The notes under the pieces: model-generated | Seen by the model: the letters and a program-made list of their open reading frames with translations, nothing else | Told to the model about the DNA's origin: nothing | The model's database searches: none | Shown here: positions 56,455 to 64,000 of the stretch, piece after piece | How positions within the stretch are numbered: position 1 is the first letter of the stretch | Layout of the letters: each line of letters begins with the position of its first letter | Position numbers and translations under genes: made by a program | Assembly (NCBI RefSeq): GCF_023953965.1 | Contig: NZ_JAMLIX010000001.1 | Span: 1,426,501 to 1,490,500, forward strand | From: Bosea sp. (in: a-proteobacteria) | GTDB taxonomy: Bacteria > Pseudomonadota > Alphaproteobacteria > Rhizobiales > Beijerinckiaceae | Length of the DNA: 64,000 nucleotides | Direction of reading: 5' to 3'

Positions 56455-57885
56455 ATGGCGCACGAGCTTGAATTCTACATCGACGGCCAGTGGGTGAAGC
56501 CGTCGGGCAATCGCACGCTCGGCGTGGTCGATCCCTCGACCGAGGAGGTCTTCGCCACCATCGCGCTCGGCGAGGAGGCCGATGTCGACAAGGCGGTCGC
56601 CGCCGCCCGCGCCGCCTTCCCCGCCTTCGCCAAAACCTCGAAGGCCGAGCGCCTGGCGCTGATGCGCCGCCTCGCCGAGGCCTACAAGAAGCGCTACGAC
56701 GCCATCGCCGAGATCCTCTCGCGCGAGATGGGCGCGCCGAAGGAGCTGGCGCACCGGGCGCAGGCCGCGATGGGCACCGCCCATCTCGCCAAGATGATCG
56801 AGACGCTCGAGAATTTCGAGTTCGAGGAACTGCGCGGCACCACCCTGATCGCCAAGGAGCCGATCGGCGTCGTCGGCATGATCACGCCGTGGAACTGGCC
56901 GCTCAACCAGATCATGTGCAAGGTCGCGCCCGCGCTCGCCGCCGGCTGCACCATGGTGCTGAAGCCCTCCGAGATCGCCCCGCTCAACGCCATCATCTTC
57001 ACCGAGGCGATGGACGAGGCGGGCGTGCCCAAGGGCGTGTTCAACCTCGTCCAGGGCGACGGCCCGACGGTCGGCGAAGCGATCTCGCGCCATCCCGGCG
57101 TCGACATGGTCTCCTTCACCGGCTCGACGCGCGCCGGCATCCTCGTCGCCAAGGCGGCGGCGGACACGGTCAAGCGCGTGCATCAGGAACTCGGCGGCAA
57201 GTCGGCCAACATCATCCTCGACGACGCCGATCTGAAGCGGTCGGTGAAGCTCGGCGTCGAGAGCGTGATGCGCAACTCCGGCCAGTCCTGCAACGCGCCG
57301 ACGCGGATGTTCGTGCCTCAGAAGCTGCACGAGGAAGCGCTCGCCATCGCCAGGCAGGTGGCCGAGCCGCTCAAGGTCGGCGCGCCCTCGGTCGACGGCG
57401 TGTTCCTCGGCCCGGTCGTCAGCGAGGCGCAGTACGACAAGATCCAGCGCCTGATCGAGGCCGGCATCGAGGAAGGCGCGACGCTGGTCACCGGCGGGCC
57501 GGGGCGCCCCGAGGGGCTGAACCGCGGCTATTATGTCCGCCCGACCGTGTTCGGCGGCGTCACCGACGAGATGGCGATCGCGCGCGAGGAGATCTTCGGC
57601 CCCGTGCTCTCGATCCTGCCCTATGCGAGCGAGGCGGAGGTGGTCGCGCGCGCCAACGACACGCCCTACGGCCTGGCTGCCTATGTCCAGTCCGGCTCGC
57701 AGGAGCGGGCCCGCAAGGTCGCGGCGCAGATGCGTGCCGGCAATGTCTACATCAACTACCCGGCCTGGGACGCAGGTGCCCCCTTCGGCGGCTACAAGCA
57801 GTCCGGCAACGGCCGCGAATATGCCGATTTCGGCCTCGAGGAGTTCCTCGAGATCAAGGGCACGGTCGGCTACGCCGCCGCCTGA
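56455..57885 (+). CDS. NAD(P)-dependent aldehyde dehydrogenase
   Basis: ALDH superfamily enzyme of 476 residues. GMITPWNWPLNQIMCKVAPA, general base Glu245 in HQELGGKSANIIL, nucleophile Cys279 in NSGQSCNAPTRMF, EEIFGPVLSILPY and GGYKQSGNGREYADFGLEEF. The ATG at 56455 follows CAGGAGA; the upstream in-frame extension to 56338 is not conserved in character. The substrate aldehyde is unknown. A strong hairpin follows the gene. Confidence 0.93.
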   Translation: MAHELEFYIDGQWVKPSGNRTLGVVDPSTEEVFATIALGEEADVDKAVAAARAAFPAFAKTSKAERLALMRRLAEAYKKRYDAIAEILSREMGAPKELAHRAQAAMGTAHLAKMIETLENFEFEELRGTTLIAKEPIGVVGMITPWNWPLNQIMCKVAPALAAGCTMVLKPSEIAPLNAIIFTEAMDEAGVPKGVFNLVQGDGPTVGEAISRHPGVDMVSFTGSTRAGILVAKAAADTVKRVHQELGGKSANIILDDADLKRSVKLGVESVMRNSGQSCNAPTRMFVPQKLHEEALAIARQVAEPLKVGAPSVDGVFLGPVVSEAQYDKIQRLIEAGIEEGATLVTGGPGRPEGLNRGYYVRPTVFGGVTDEMAIAREEIFGPVLSILPYASEAEVVARANDTPYGLAAYVQSGSQERARKVAAQMRAGNVYINYPAWDAGAPFGGYKQSGNGREYADFGLEEFLEIKGTVGYAAA

Positions 57886-57906
57886 GACGGGCTTGCGCCA
57901 TCGTTC

Positions 57907-57932
57907 CGGGGCGGGCCGCCGGGCCCGCCCCG
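57907..57932 (+). terminator. Hairpin after the aldehyde dehydrogenase gene
   Basis: CGGGGCGGGCC pairs with GGCCCGCCCCG (11 bp) with a GCCG loop, 22 bp after the stop. The trailing sequence has only a short T run (TGTTT) about 14 bp on. Likely a transcription stop or 3' protective hairpin at the edge of the AT-rich pocket. Confidence 0.55.
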
Positions 57933-58045
57933 TCCCGGCTGCTGTTTCAGCGTCTACGAGAAGGAATATGCTATCACTTAGGCAATTAATTTAAGATTTT
58001 GAATTTATGACAAAATTCTTCTTCAGAATAATGGAATTGTATTAT

Positions 58046-58774
58046 TTAAATACCGTAGATATTACTGTTAAGAATATCTAACGCTGGACCCATATGCTCG
58101 ATGGTAATTTCAGCCAGCTCTTCGTTTGATCCCGATTCTACCGCCGTTATCATCGCGTCATGCTCATCGATTGTTTCGGCAATGCGGCCCATATTGCGCG
58201 TTGCATAGGCTCGGGAGTGGGTCGAGGCCGTTTTAAGCCAATATTGCTCGATCAACTCGACGAGAAACGTATTGCTGCAAGCACCGTTCAGCACCTTGTG
58301 AAAACGGTCGTTGAGCTGAGACGCCTCGAACAGATCATCCTTCTCGACAGCGCCGCGGTAGGCTTCGTTGATGCTGCGGAGCGTCGAAACCAGTTCTGGC
58401 GAGCCGGGCAACTTGATTCGCATCGCCGCCTCGCGATGCAAGATGCAGCGTACCTCGTACATTTGACGAATCTCGGAGGCACTGTAGTCGCGCACGGTGG
58501 CACCGCGGTTCGGCCGTCGCACGACCAGGCCTGAGCGGTCGAGTTCGTCGAGCGCGGCCCTGATGACGTGTCGTCCCACCGAGAACCGGACGCTCATCTC
58601 TTCTTCGAGCAGCCTTTCCCGAGGCTTCAGCCGGCCGAAGACGATCTCTTGCTGCAACGTCCTGACGATCGAGAACACCCGGTCGTCCAATCGCGGATCC
58701 GCTTCCGGAGCGTCGCTCGCGAGGGGATTCGGCGTCGATTGGCCCTTGCGTCTCACTTTAGTCTCACCCATCAA
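58046..58774 (-). CDS. GntR-family regulator, FCD (FadR) subgroup
   Basis: Regulator of 242 residues. N-terminal winged HTH (EIVFGRLKPRERLLEEEMSV, GRHVIRAALDELDRSGLVVR) and C-terminal helical FCD ligand domain with metal-type residues (YEVRCILHREAAMRI, LNDRFHKVLNG, DEHDAMITAVESG, EHM). Its 3' end and downstream flank are strikingly AT-rich compared with the rest of the window, suggesting acquisition. It is divergent from the SDR-GMC pair. Two matching palindromes nearby (58976-58995 and 62571-62590) are good candidates for its binding sites. Confidence 0.9.
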   Translation of the reverse strand: MMGETKVRRKGQSTPNPLASDAPEADPRLDDRVFSIVRTLQQEIVFGRLKPRERLLEEEMSVRFSVGRHVIRAALDELDRSGLVVRRPNRGATVRDYSASEIRQMYEVRCILHREAAMRIKLPGSPELVSTLRSINEAYRGAVEKDDLFEASQLNDRFHKVLNGACSNTFLVELIEQYWLKTASTHSRAYATRNMGRIAETIDEHDAMITAVESGSNEELAEITIEHMGPALDILNSNIYGI

Positions 58775-59156
58775 CGTTCCTGCGGCCGCCCGCCGACCCT
58801 CGGATCAGACGATCTGTCTCAGACTTGGCACAACAAAGCTCAAGTTCAAGATCATTGCGTTACACCAGTCGCGAGCGTCCCGACAATGCGTTCGCTCTCC
58901 CCGGCAATGCCCGCGTTGCGTTCCTTCATTCAGCACGCGCCTCCGCAACGCCGGCGTGTTTTCATCATACATGATTGGCAACAAAAATGTTGACAAAAAT
59001 TGGCCTCGCGAGTCGGTATAGGCTCGGAGCGCCGTAAAGCACGCCACTCGTAACGACATGACCGCCATGAACCCTTCCCGAACGCGTTTCGGCTCGGACA
59101 TGCGTGGTGTGGATGAACGATCGCCGTCGCCGATGACGCAATGCAGGAGGATGTCC
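58775..59156. other. 382-bp divergent regulatory region between the GntR and SDR genes
   Basis: No convincing gene; the short frames here lack coding character. Composition is less GC-rich than the neighbours. It holds the 20-bp palindrome at 58976-58995. A TTGACA in the palindrome's right arm and a GGTATA about 20 bp further could be promoter parts, but the spacing is longer than ideal. Confidence 0.55.
58976..58995. promoter_or_regulatory. Palindromic operator, site 1 (candidate GntR site)
   Basis: TGGCAACA-AAAA-TGTTGACA: 8-bp arms with one mismatch and a 4-bp AT spacer. The right arm TGTTGACA and the overall geometry are identical to site 2 at 62571-62590. It lies about 160 bp upstream of the SDR start and 200 bp upstream of the GntR start. 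The contained TTGACA could overlap a -35 element, fitting repression. Confidence 0.6.
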
Positions 59157-59957
59157 GTGAAGCGGCTGGAGAACAAGATCGCACTGGTGACGGGGGCTGC
59201 CGGCGGCATCGGCGCCGCGACCGCGCGGTCCATGGCGCAGGAGGGCGCCCGCGTCGTGATCGCCGACATCTCCGATCAGGCCGGCGAGGTCGTCGCGCGG
59301 GATCTCCGGCAAGGCGGGGCCGACGCCTTCTTCGTTCATCTGGACATCACCCGCGAAGACGACTGGACCGCTGCGATCGAGACGACGCTCAGCCGCCATG
59401 GCGGTCTCGATACGCTCGTCAACAATGCCGGCTTGTATCTCGGCAAGAGCCTCGAGGACGCGGTGCTTTCCGAGTGGTACAAGATCTGCGCCGTCAATCT
59501 CACGGGCGTGGTGCTGGGCACCAAGATCGCGCTTCCAGCGCTGCGCGAACGGGCACGGACGAGCCCGCAGGGCAGCTCGATCGTCAACATGTCGTCGATC
59601 GCCGGCATCAAGGGGTCGTCGGTCGATCCGCTGTACTCCATGACCAAGGGCGGCGTGACGATGTTCACGAAAGCCACGGCCATCGAATTCGGGCGCAAGG
59701 GCTACCGCATCCGTGTCAATTCCGTGCACCCCGATGCCGTCCAGACGGACATGACGGCCCGATATCAACGCGACAAGGTCGGGAAGGACGATCCCGCGGC
59801 TCTCGAGAGCTACAGGCAGGCGATCGCGGCGTCGCTTCCCATTCAGCGCCTTGCGACGCCTGAGGATGTCGCGGCGGCAGTCGTGTTCCTCGCATCGGAT
59901 CAGGCCGGGTTCATGACCGGATCCAGCCTGGTCGTCGACGGCGGCGCCACCGCCTGA
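59157..59957 (+). CDS. Short-chain dehydrogenase/reductase (SDR), accessory cluster
   Basis: Classical SDR of 266 residues. TGAAGGIG cofactor motif, NNAG in LDTLVNNAGLYL, Ser in VNMSSIAGI, Tyr and Lys in YSMTKGGVTMF, and a C-terminal TGSSLVVDGGATA. GTG 59157 lies 6 bp after AGGAGG and is preferred; ATG 59151 directly abuts the AGGAGG and ATG 59058 lacks one. The GMC oxidoreductase gene follows after 35 bp. Together they likely oxidise an alcohol in two steps or two substrates. Confidence 0.92.
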   Translation: MKRLENKIALVTGAAGGIGAATARSMAQEGARVVIADISDQAGEVVARDLRQGGADAFFVHLDITREDDWTAAIETTLSRHGGLDTLVNNAGLYLGKSLEDAVLSEWYKICAVNLTGVVLGTKIALPALRERARTSPQGSSIVNMSSIAGIKGSSVDPLYSMTKGGVTMFTKATAIEFGRKGYRIRVNSVHPDAVQTDMTARYQRDKVGKDDPAALESYRQAIAASLPIQRLATPEDVAAAVVFLASDQAGFMTGSSLVVDGGATA

Positions 59958-59992
59958 AGCCCCTGAGGTACCGCCGGGCTGGAGCGCGTCAC

Positions 59993-61621
59993 ATGACGGT
60001 CGATGCCGGAACATACGACTACATCGTCGTCGGCGCCGGCTCGTCGGGCGCCGTCGTCGCCGGGCGCTTGAGCCAGTCCGGGCGCTACAGTGTCCTGCTG
60101 CTCGAGGCTGGTCCGGCCGACACGCTGCCATGGATTCACATGCCGGCCGGCTACGCCCGAATCCGGTCCCATGACGGGTTCACATGGACATTCCCGAGCG
60201 AACCGGAGCCCGAACTGAACGGAAGGGTCCTGGACCAGCCGCGTGGAAAGACCCTCGGCGGAACCAGTTCGATCAACGCGATGGTCTATGTCCGCGGGAA
60301 CCCGCTGGACTATGAGGATTGGCGGCGGCTGGGATGCATCGGGTGGGACTGGGAGAGCGTCCTGCCCTTCTTCAAGAAGATCGAGGATTTCCAGGGTGGC
60401 GATGATGGGTTTCATGCCACCGGGGGGCCGCTCAAGCTCACGCAATCGCATCACGACAACGGTTTGTCGCGCGCTTTCATCGATGCCGCCGTCGCGACCG
60501 GGCTCAGGCGGAATCCGGATTTCAACGGCGCCTCCCAGGACGGCGCGGGCTTCGTGCAGGCGAACACGAACGGATGGCGGCGGTGGAGCACGGCGCAAGC
60601 CTATCTGCGGCCGCGCCGGCGCCATCCCGGCCTTCGCGTCCAAACCAACGCGCTGGTGGAGAGGATCGAGATCGCCGGGCGCAGGGCTGCCGGCGTCCGC
60701 TATACGGTCCATGGCCGGGCGCACGTCGCTTCCATCCGCCGCGATGTGATCCTATCGGCCGGCGCGATCAACAGCCCTCAGCTCCTCCAGCTCTCCGGCA
60801 TCGGCCCGGCCGATCATTTGAAGAGACATGGGATACGGGTCGAGAAGGATCTCGCTGCCGTCGGCGCGAATCTGCAGGACCATTTCGGCAGCCGCCTGCA
60901 ATTCCAATGCTGCGTCCCCGTGACGTTCAACGACGTCGCGAACAGCGCGCTGAGGCGGGTGACCGAGGGGGTGAAGTACGTCCTCGGCATGGACGGCATG
61001 CTGCGTTACACAGGCGTGCCGGCGGCCGTGTTCGCGCGCAGCGAGCGCGACCTCGACCGCCCGAACGTCCAAATCAATCTTCTCCTGTGGAGCGTTGCGA
61101 GGCGCGGGCGCCGCGGGGTCGAGCCCCATCCCTTCTCGGGGTTCTGCCTGGACGCGATGAACCTGCACCCGCAGTCGCGCGGATCGGTGATGATCCGGTC
61201 CGCGGATCCGGGATCGCCCCCGGCGATCAAATACAATTTCCTGAGCACGAGGCGGGATATCGAGACGATGCTCTTCGCCGTGAAGCTCGGCCGTTCGATT
61301 TCGCGGCAAGCCGCCCTGCGCGATTACATCGTCCGGGATCTGGGGCAGGAGCCGCCCGCCGCGTCGGATGAGGATATCATGGCGGAGCTGCGGGAGCGCG
61401 GCAGCACGGACCTTCACCCGGTCGGGACATGCGCCATGGGTCCGGACGAAAGAACCTCGGTCGTCGATCCCCGGCTGCGCGTGCACGGCATCGGCGGCCT
61501 GCGGATCGTCGATTGTTCCGTGATGCCGAAGATCACGAGCGGAAATACGAACGCGCCGGCGATCATGATGGGCGAGAAGCTGGCCGACATGCTTCTTCAG
61601 GAGGCCTCCGACAGCCGGTAG
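59993..61621 (+). CDS. GMC-family FAD oxidoreductase (choline/alcohol dehydrogenase-like)
   Basis: Flavoprotein of 542 residues. FAD motif YIVVGAGSSGAVVAGRLS with LLLEAG, GMC signature GKTLGGTSSINAMVYVRGNP, substrate-side SAGAINSPQLLQLSGIGP, and the C-terminal catalytic HPVGTCAMG (His) and NTNAPAIMMGEKLADM (Asn). Oxidises an alcohol, passing electrons to a quinone or oxygen; the substrate is unknown. It lies in the SDR-GMC unit downstream of operator site 1 and ends 3 bp before the convergent thioesterase gene. Confidence 0.94.
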   Translation: MTVDAGTYDYIVVGAGSSGAVVAGRLSQSGRYSVLLLEAGPADTLPWIHMPAGYARIRSHDGFTWTFPSEPEPELNGRVLDQPRGKTLGGTSSINAMVYVRGNPLDYEDWRRLGCIGWDWESVLPFFKKIEDFQGGDDGFHATGGPLKLTQSHHDNGLSRAFIDAAVATGLRRNPDFNGASQDGAGFVQANTNGWRRWSTAQAYLRPRRRHPGLRVQTNALVERIEIAGRRAAGVRYTVHGRAHVASIRRDVILSAGAINSPQLLQLSGIGPADHLKRHGIRVEKDLAAVGANLQDHFGSRLQFQCCVPVTFNDVANSALRRVTEGVKYVLGMDGMLRYTGVPAAVFARSERDLDRPNVQINLLLWSVARRGRRGVEPHPFSGFCLDAMNLHPQSRGSVMIRSADPGSPPAIKYNFLSTRRDIETMLFAVKLGRSISRQAALRDYIVRDLGQEPPAASDEDIMAELRERGSTDLHPVGTCAMGPDERTSVVDPRLRVHGIGGLRIVDCSVMPKITSGNTNAPAIMMGEKLADMLLQEASDSR

Positions 61622-61624
61622 AGC

Positions 61625-62506
61625 TCATGCGGAGGGCCGCGCCGAGGCATCGACGAACCTCACCAGCCCCTCCTGGACGACCGTGGCCACCAGAACGCCG
61701 TCTGCCGCATAGAGGCTGCCACGCGCCAGGCCGAGGGCGTTTTGTGAGCTGGGGCTGTCCTGGGCATAGAGCAGCCAGTCATCGAGAAGGGCCGGCCGAT
61801 GAAACCACATGACATGGCTGATGCTGCCGAACTGCACACCGGGATCGGTCAGCGCCACGCCGTGGGCGAACGTCGTAACCCCCAGCAAGCTGATGTCGCT
61901 CATGAAGGCCAGGATCGCCGCGTTTCGGACGCGATCCGGCGGAAGAGGCGATTTCGGTCGCATCCAGACCCGCTGAACGGGGCGGCGCGGAGCGCGTTCG
62001 ACGTAGTGATCGAGCATGACCGGACGCACGTCGAAGGCCGTCGGCTGCTCCCATAGATCGCGTGTGGCCTTCGCCGACCTGGACACCTGGCTCCGTAGGA
62101 AGTCCCTCGGATCCGGCAGGGATTCCGGGCGAGGCACATCGAGCGGCATCGCTTCCTGATGGGAAGGGCCCCCCTCGTCGCGGTGGAAGCTCGCTTCCAT
62201 CGTCGCGATCAGCTTGTCCTGCTGGCTCGCCACGACGCGCCGGGACGAGAAATTCCGCGTGTCCCGCGTGCGCGCGACATCGTAGCGGATCGGGAACGCC
62301 GCGTTGCCGGGGTTATGGAAACAGGCATGCAGCGAATGCACGAAGCGGTCGGGCTCGATCGTGCGTTGCGCCGCGGCCAGAGACTGCGCGAGCAATTGCC
62401 CGCCGAAAACCCGCCTCCAGCCGAATTGTGGGCTGCGTCCTTCATAGACGTCCGAACCCGTTTGCGTCAGCAAGAGCGACGCCAGAAATTCCTCGATCTC
62501 CGTCAA
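61625..62506 (-). CDS. Acyl-CoA thioesterase, TesB/thioesterase II family
   Basis: Double-hotdog thioesterase of 293 residues. FGWRRVFGGQLLAQSLAAAQ, FVHSLHACFHNPG, TRNFSSRRVVASQQDK, and the C-terminal hotdog with ISHVMWFHRPALLDDWLLYA and ARGSLYAADGVLVATVVQEG match TesB. TTG start at 62506, supported by GGGAGAG 6 bp upstream on its strand. It releases free acid and CoA from acyl-CoA. Operator site 2 lies 65-84 bp upstream of its start. Confidence 0.9.
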   Translation of the reverse strand: MTEIEEFLASLLLTQTGSDVYEGRSPQFGWRRVFGGQLLAQSLAAAQRTIEPDRFVHSLHACFHNPGNAAFPIRYDVARTRDTRNFSSRRVVASQQDKLIATMEASFHRDEGGPSHQEAMPLDVPRPESLPDPRDFLRSQVSRSAKATRDLWEQPTAFDVRPVMLDHYVERAPRRPVQRVWMRPKSPLPPDRVRNAAILAFMSDISLLGVTTFAHGVALTDPGVQFGSISHVMWFHRPALLDDWLLYAQDSPSSQNALGLARGSLYAADGVLVATVVQEGLVRFVDASARPSA

Positions 62507-62570
62507 GCAGTCGCTCTCCCATACGCCGCCGGATTCGAGCTTACAGGCCGCTTTCCGGGGCGTCTGTTGT

Positions 62571-62590
62571 TTTCAACATTTTTGTTGACA
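62571..62590. promoter_or_regulatory. Palindromic operator, site 2 (candidate GntR site)
   Basis: TTTCAACA-TTTT-TGTTGACA: 8-bp arms with one mismatch and a 4-bp spacer, the same geometry and the same right arm as site 1. It lies in the divergent promoter region of the thioesterase gene and the ALDH-stub/ThDP gene, so one regulator could control both directions. Confidence 0.6.
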
Positions 62591-62640
62591 TTATTGCCGC
62601 CATATTTGAAGAGGGATGTCAACGGGGGCACCTTCAGGTC

Positions 62641-62877
62641 GTTCGAACAGTCGAGCGCCTGCCTTTCGGCTTGGCGGCCTGCGCGTTTTCTCGATCCGGC
62701 AGGAACATCGACATATTGGCGGAAGGAATTGAGGTCGGAATGTTGTCGGTGAACCATCTGGGACTGGCGCCGGCGGAGATGCCGTTCGGTGGGGTCGAAG
62801 ACAGTGGCCGCGGCTCCGCAGGGGGCAGCGAAGCCGATCTCGGGCGCGAGCCCGTCACCCATACGCCGGCCGGCTGA
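62641..62877 (+). pseudogene. C-terminal remnant of a succinate-semialdehyde-type aldehyde dehydrogenase
   Basis: One frame reads VERLPFGLAACAFSRSGRNI, then a GIEVGMLSVNHLGLAPAEMPFGGVEDSGRG segment, which follows the last ~70 residues of GabD-like ALDHs (the N-RLPYGLA-A-T block, the G-VGVN block and the PFGG-K-SG block). The lysine usual in FGGVK is Glu here. Everything upstream (NAD domain, catalytic Cys and Glu) is missing, and the frame ends TGA at 62877. The gene has been deleted down to a stub just upstream of the ThDP enzyme. Confidence 0.7.
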
Positions 62878-62923
62878 CGCCGCTCCGGCTTCGTCGACCG
62901 GGCTGCCAACAGGATTTTCTGTC

Positions 62924-64000
62924 ATGTCCACCAACATCAACTGGAACTCGACCGTCGCGCTGCGGCTCGCCCAGGCTTTCGCGCGCCACGGCGTCGAGCT
63001 GACGTTCGGCCAGAGCCTTCCGTCCGCGTTTCACCTGGCGTCGCCCCATGCGGGAATCAGGCAGATGCCCTACCGGCAGGAGAATTCCGGCGGCGCGATG
63101 GCTGACGGCTATGCGCGCATCTCCCGCAAGGTCGGCGTCGTGACGGCGCAGAACGGGCCGGCCGCGACGCTCCTGGTGGCGCCCCTGGCGGAGGCGCTGA
63201 AGGCTTCCGTCCCGGTCATCGCGCTGGTGCAGGAGGTCGATCGCAGCACCACGGACAAGAACGCGTTCCAGGAGCTGGACCACATCAAGCTCTTCGACGG
63301 CGTCGCGAAGTTCGTGCGCCGCATCGAACGCGCGGATCGGCTCGAGGACTATGTCGACATGGCGTTCACGGCCGCGACCTCGGGCCGCCCGGGGCCTGCG
63401 GTGCTGATGGTGGCGCCGGACCTGCTCATGGAAAAAGGTCCCGCGCTGTCGCCGCGCAAGTCGAACCTCGGGACCTTCCCGCTCAATCGAACGGTCGCCG
63501 ACCCCGAAGCCGTCGCGAGGGCCGCCGCCTTGATCGCCGAGGCCCGGGCGCCTCTGATCGTGGCCGGCGGCGGCATTCATCTGTCCGACGCTTCGGCCGA
63601 GCTCGCCGCGCTTCAGGAGAGCGCCCATATCCCGGTCGCGACGACCGTCATGGGCAAGGGCAGCGTGGACGAAAACCACCTGCTCAGCCTGGGCTGCGTC
63701 GGCAACTTCATGGCCCCCGGAAGCCGGACGCACGGGATGCGGTCGCTGGTGGACGATGCCGACGTCATGGTGCTCATCGGCAACCGCACCAACCAGAACG
63801 GCACCGACAACTGGAAACTGTATCCGCCGGCTGCCCGATACATCCACATCGACGTCGATCCCATGGAGATCGGCCGCAACTACGAGGCCTTGCGGCTGCA
63901 GGGCGACGCCAAGCTGACCATCGCCGCGCTGTCCCGGGCCCTTTCCGGGCTCGATTTGTCGTTCCGCAAGACCCGTCGCGCGCAGGTGGAAACCCAGATC
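62924..64000 (+). CDS. Thiamine-diphosphate enzyme, acetolactate-synthase-large-subunit-like (3' end outside window)
   Basis: The first 359 codons of a ThDP-dependent enzyme; the frame is open to the right edge. The N-terminal Pyr domain carries the activating Glu in YRQENSGGAMADGYARISRK, then VGVVTAQNGPAATLLVAPLA, and the central domain has LIVAGGGIHLSDASAELAAL and VATTVMGKGSVDENH, typical of the IlvB/oxalyl-CoA-decarboxylase/benzaldehyde-lyase superfamily. The usual HE pair is Q-E. The ThDP-binding GDG motif would lie beyond the window, so the reaction (decarboxylation or carboligation) cannot be fixed. The accessory context argues against housekeeping ilvB. Confidence 0.88.
   Translation, partial: MSTNINWNSTVALRLAQAFARHGVELTFGQSLPSAFHLASPHAGIRQMPYRQENSGGAMADGYARISRKVGVVTAQNGPAATLLVAPLAEALKASVPVIALVQEVDRSTTDKNAFQELDHIKLFDGVAKFVRRIERADRLEDYVDMAFTAATSGRPGPAVLMVAPDLLMEKGPALSPRKSNLGTFPLNRTVADPEAVARAAALIAEARAPLIVAGGGIHLSDASAELAALQESAHIPVATTVMGKGSVDENHLLSLGCVGNFMAPGSRTHGMRSLVDDADVMVLIGNRTNQNGTDNWKLYPPAARYIHIDVDPMEIGRNYEALRLQGDAKLTIAALSRALSGLDLSFRKTRRAQVETQI

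Larger units (their letters stand above)
62507..62923. other. 417-bp divergent region with operator and gene remnant
   Basis: This region separates the thioesterase gene (minus) and the ThDP enzyme gene (plus). It contains the palindrome at 62571-62590 and, from 62641, the stub of an aldehyde dehydrogenase. The part around the palindrome is AT-richer than its surroundings. No complete gene was found. Confidence 0.6.

Noticed and set aside
58056..58080. TAGATATT...AATATCTA inverted repeat as terminator of the GntR gene
   Set aside because: It lies inside the coding sequence, before the stop codon, in very AT-rich DNA where such repeats arise by chance.
59058..59156. Longer N-terminus for the accessory SDR
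   Set aside because: The AGGAGG at 59145-59150 fits GTG 59157, and the family N-terminus starts at the same place.

Overview
The window is GC-rich, densely packed bacterial DNA. It most likely belongs to an alphaproteobacterium of the order Hyphomicrobiales (Rhizobiales), perhaps close to Bosea, Methylobacterium or Chelatococcus. Supporting signs are an Irr-type iron box (TTAGAA-N3-TTCTAA), an FNR/FixK-type anaerobox with a cysteine-bearing FNR-like regulator, a RibB with a degenerate GTP-cyclohydrolase domain, small families typical of the group (TIGR02301, RT0821/Lpp0805, DUF1499, DUF2478), and a palindrome resembling the dispersed repeats of Rhizobiales. The genus is a guess from reading alone.

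Layout. 1-9.6 kb: a type I secretion locus with the 3' part of a giant RTX/VCBS repeat protein, its ABC exporter and its membrane-fusion protein. 9.7-13 kb: a P1B-4 metal ATPase with an Irr-like box at its 5' end, convergent with a polysaccharide polymerase/ligase-like membrane protein. 13-25 kb: two peptide-type ABC systems around an FNR-like regulator. The minus-strand set has a binding protein, two permeases and an amidase but no ATPase; the plus-strand set is complete. 25-34 kb: single genes and pairs (XRE regulator, deacetylase-like amidohydrolase, L,D-transpeptidase, omega-aminotransferase with MarR regulator, DUF1499, MBL hydrolase, P450, TDT transporter with DUF2478), then tRNA-Arg(CCT) at 34.4 kb.

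34.5-56 kb is mostly core metabolism: ribB, aroC, a pseudouridine synthase, folP-folB-folK, fabI, a DnaJ-type co-chaperone, pdxH, a coupled SDR-NUDIX-TIGR02301 run, a Gfo/Idh/MocA dehydrogenase, gamma-glutamyltransferase, ilvA, and an ornithine-cyclodeaminase-like enzyme divergent from an Lrp regulator. Embedded at 38.1-42.1 kb is a 1339-residue single-module NRPS with the architecture of epsilon-poly-lysine synthetases.

56.4-64 kb is accessory catabolism. After an aldehyde dehydrogenase and a strong hairpin, an AT-rich pocket holds the end of a GntR/FCD regulator. This is followed by an SDR-GMC oxidoreductase pair, a TesB-type thioesterase, the C-terminal stub of a lost aldehyde dehydrogenase, and a thiamine-diphosphate enzyme that runs off the right edge. 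Two near-identical 20-bp palindromes, in the two divergent promoter regions of this cluster, look like operators of one local regulon, probably of the GntR protein.

The strongest leads are the poly-amino-acid synthetase-like NRPS, the two-operator GntR cluster, the Irr-box/P1B-4 ATPase pairing, the HTH-RibB-degenerate-RibA protein, and the homogenised 327-bp repeats in the secreted protein.
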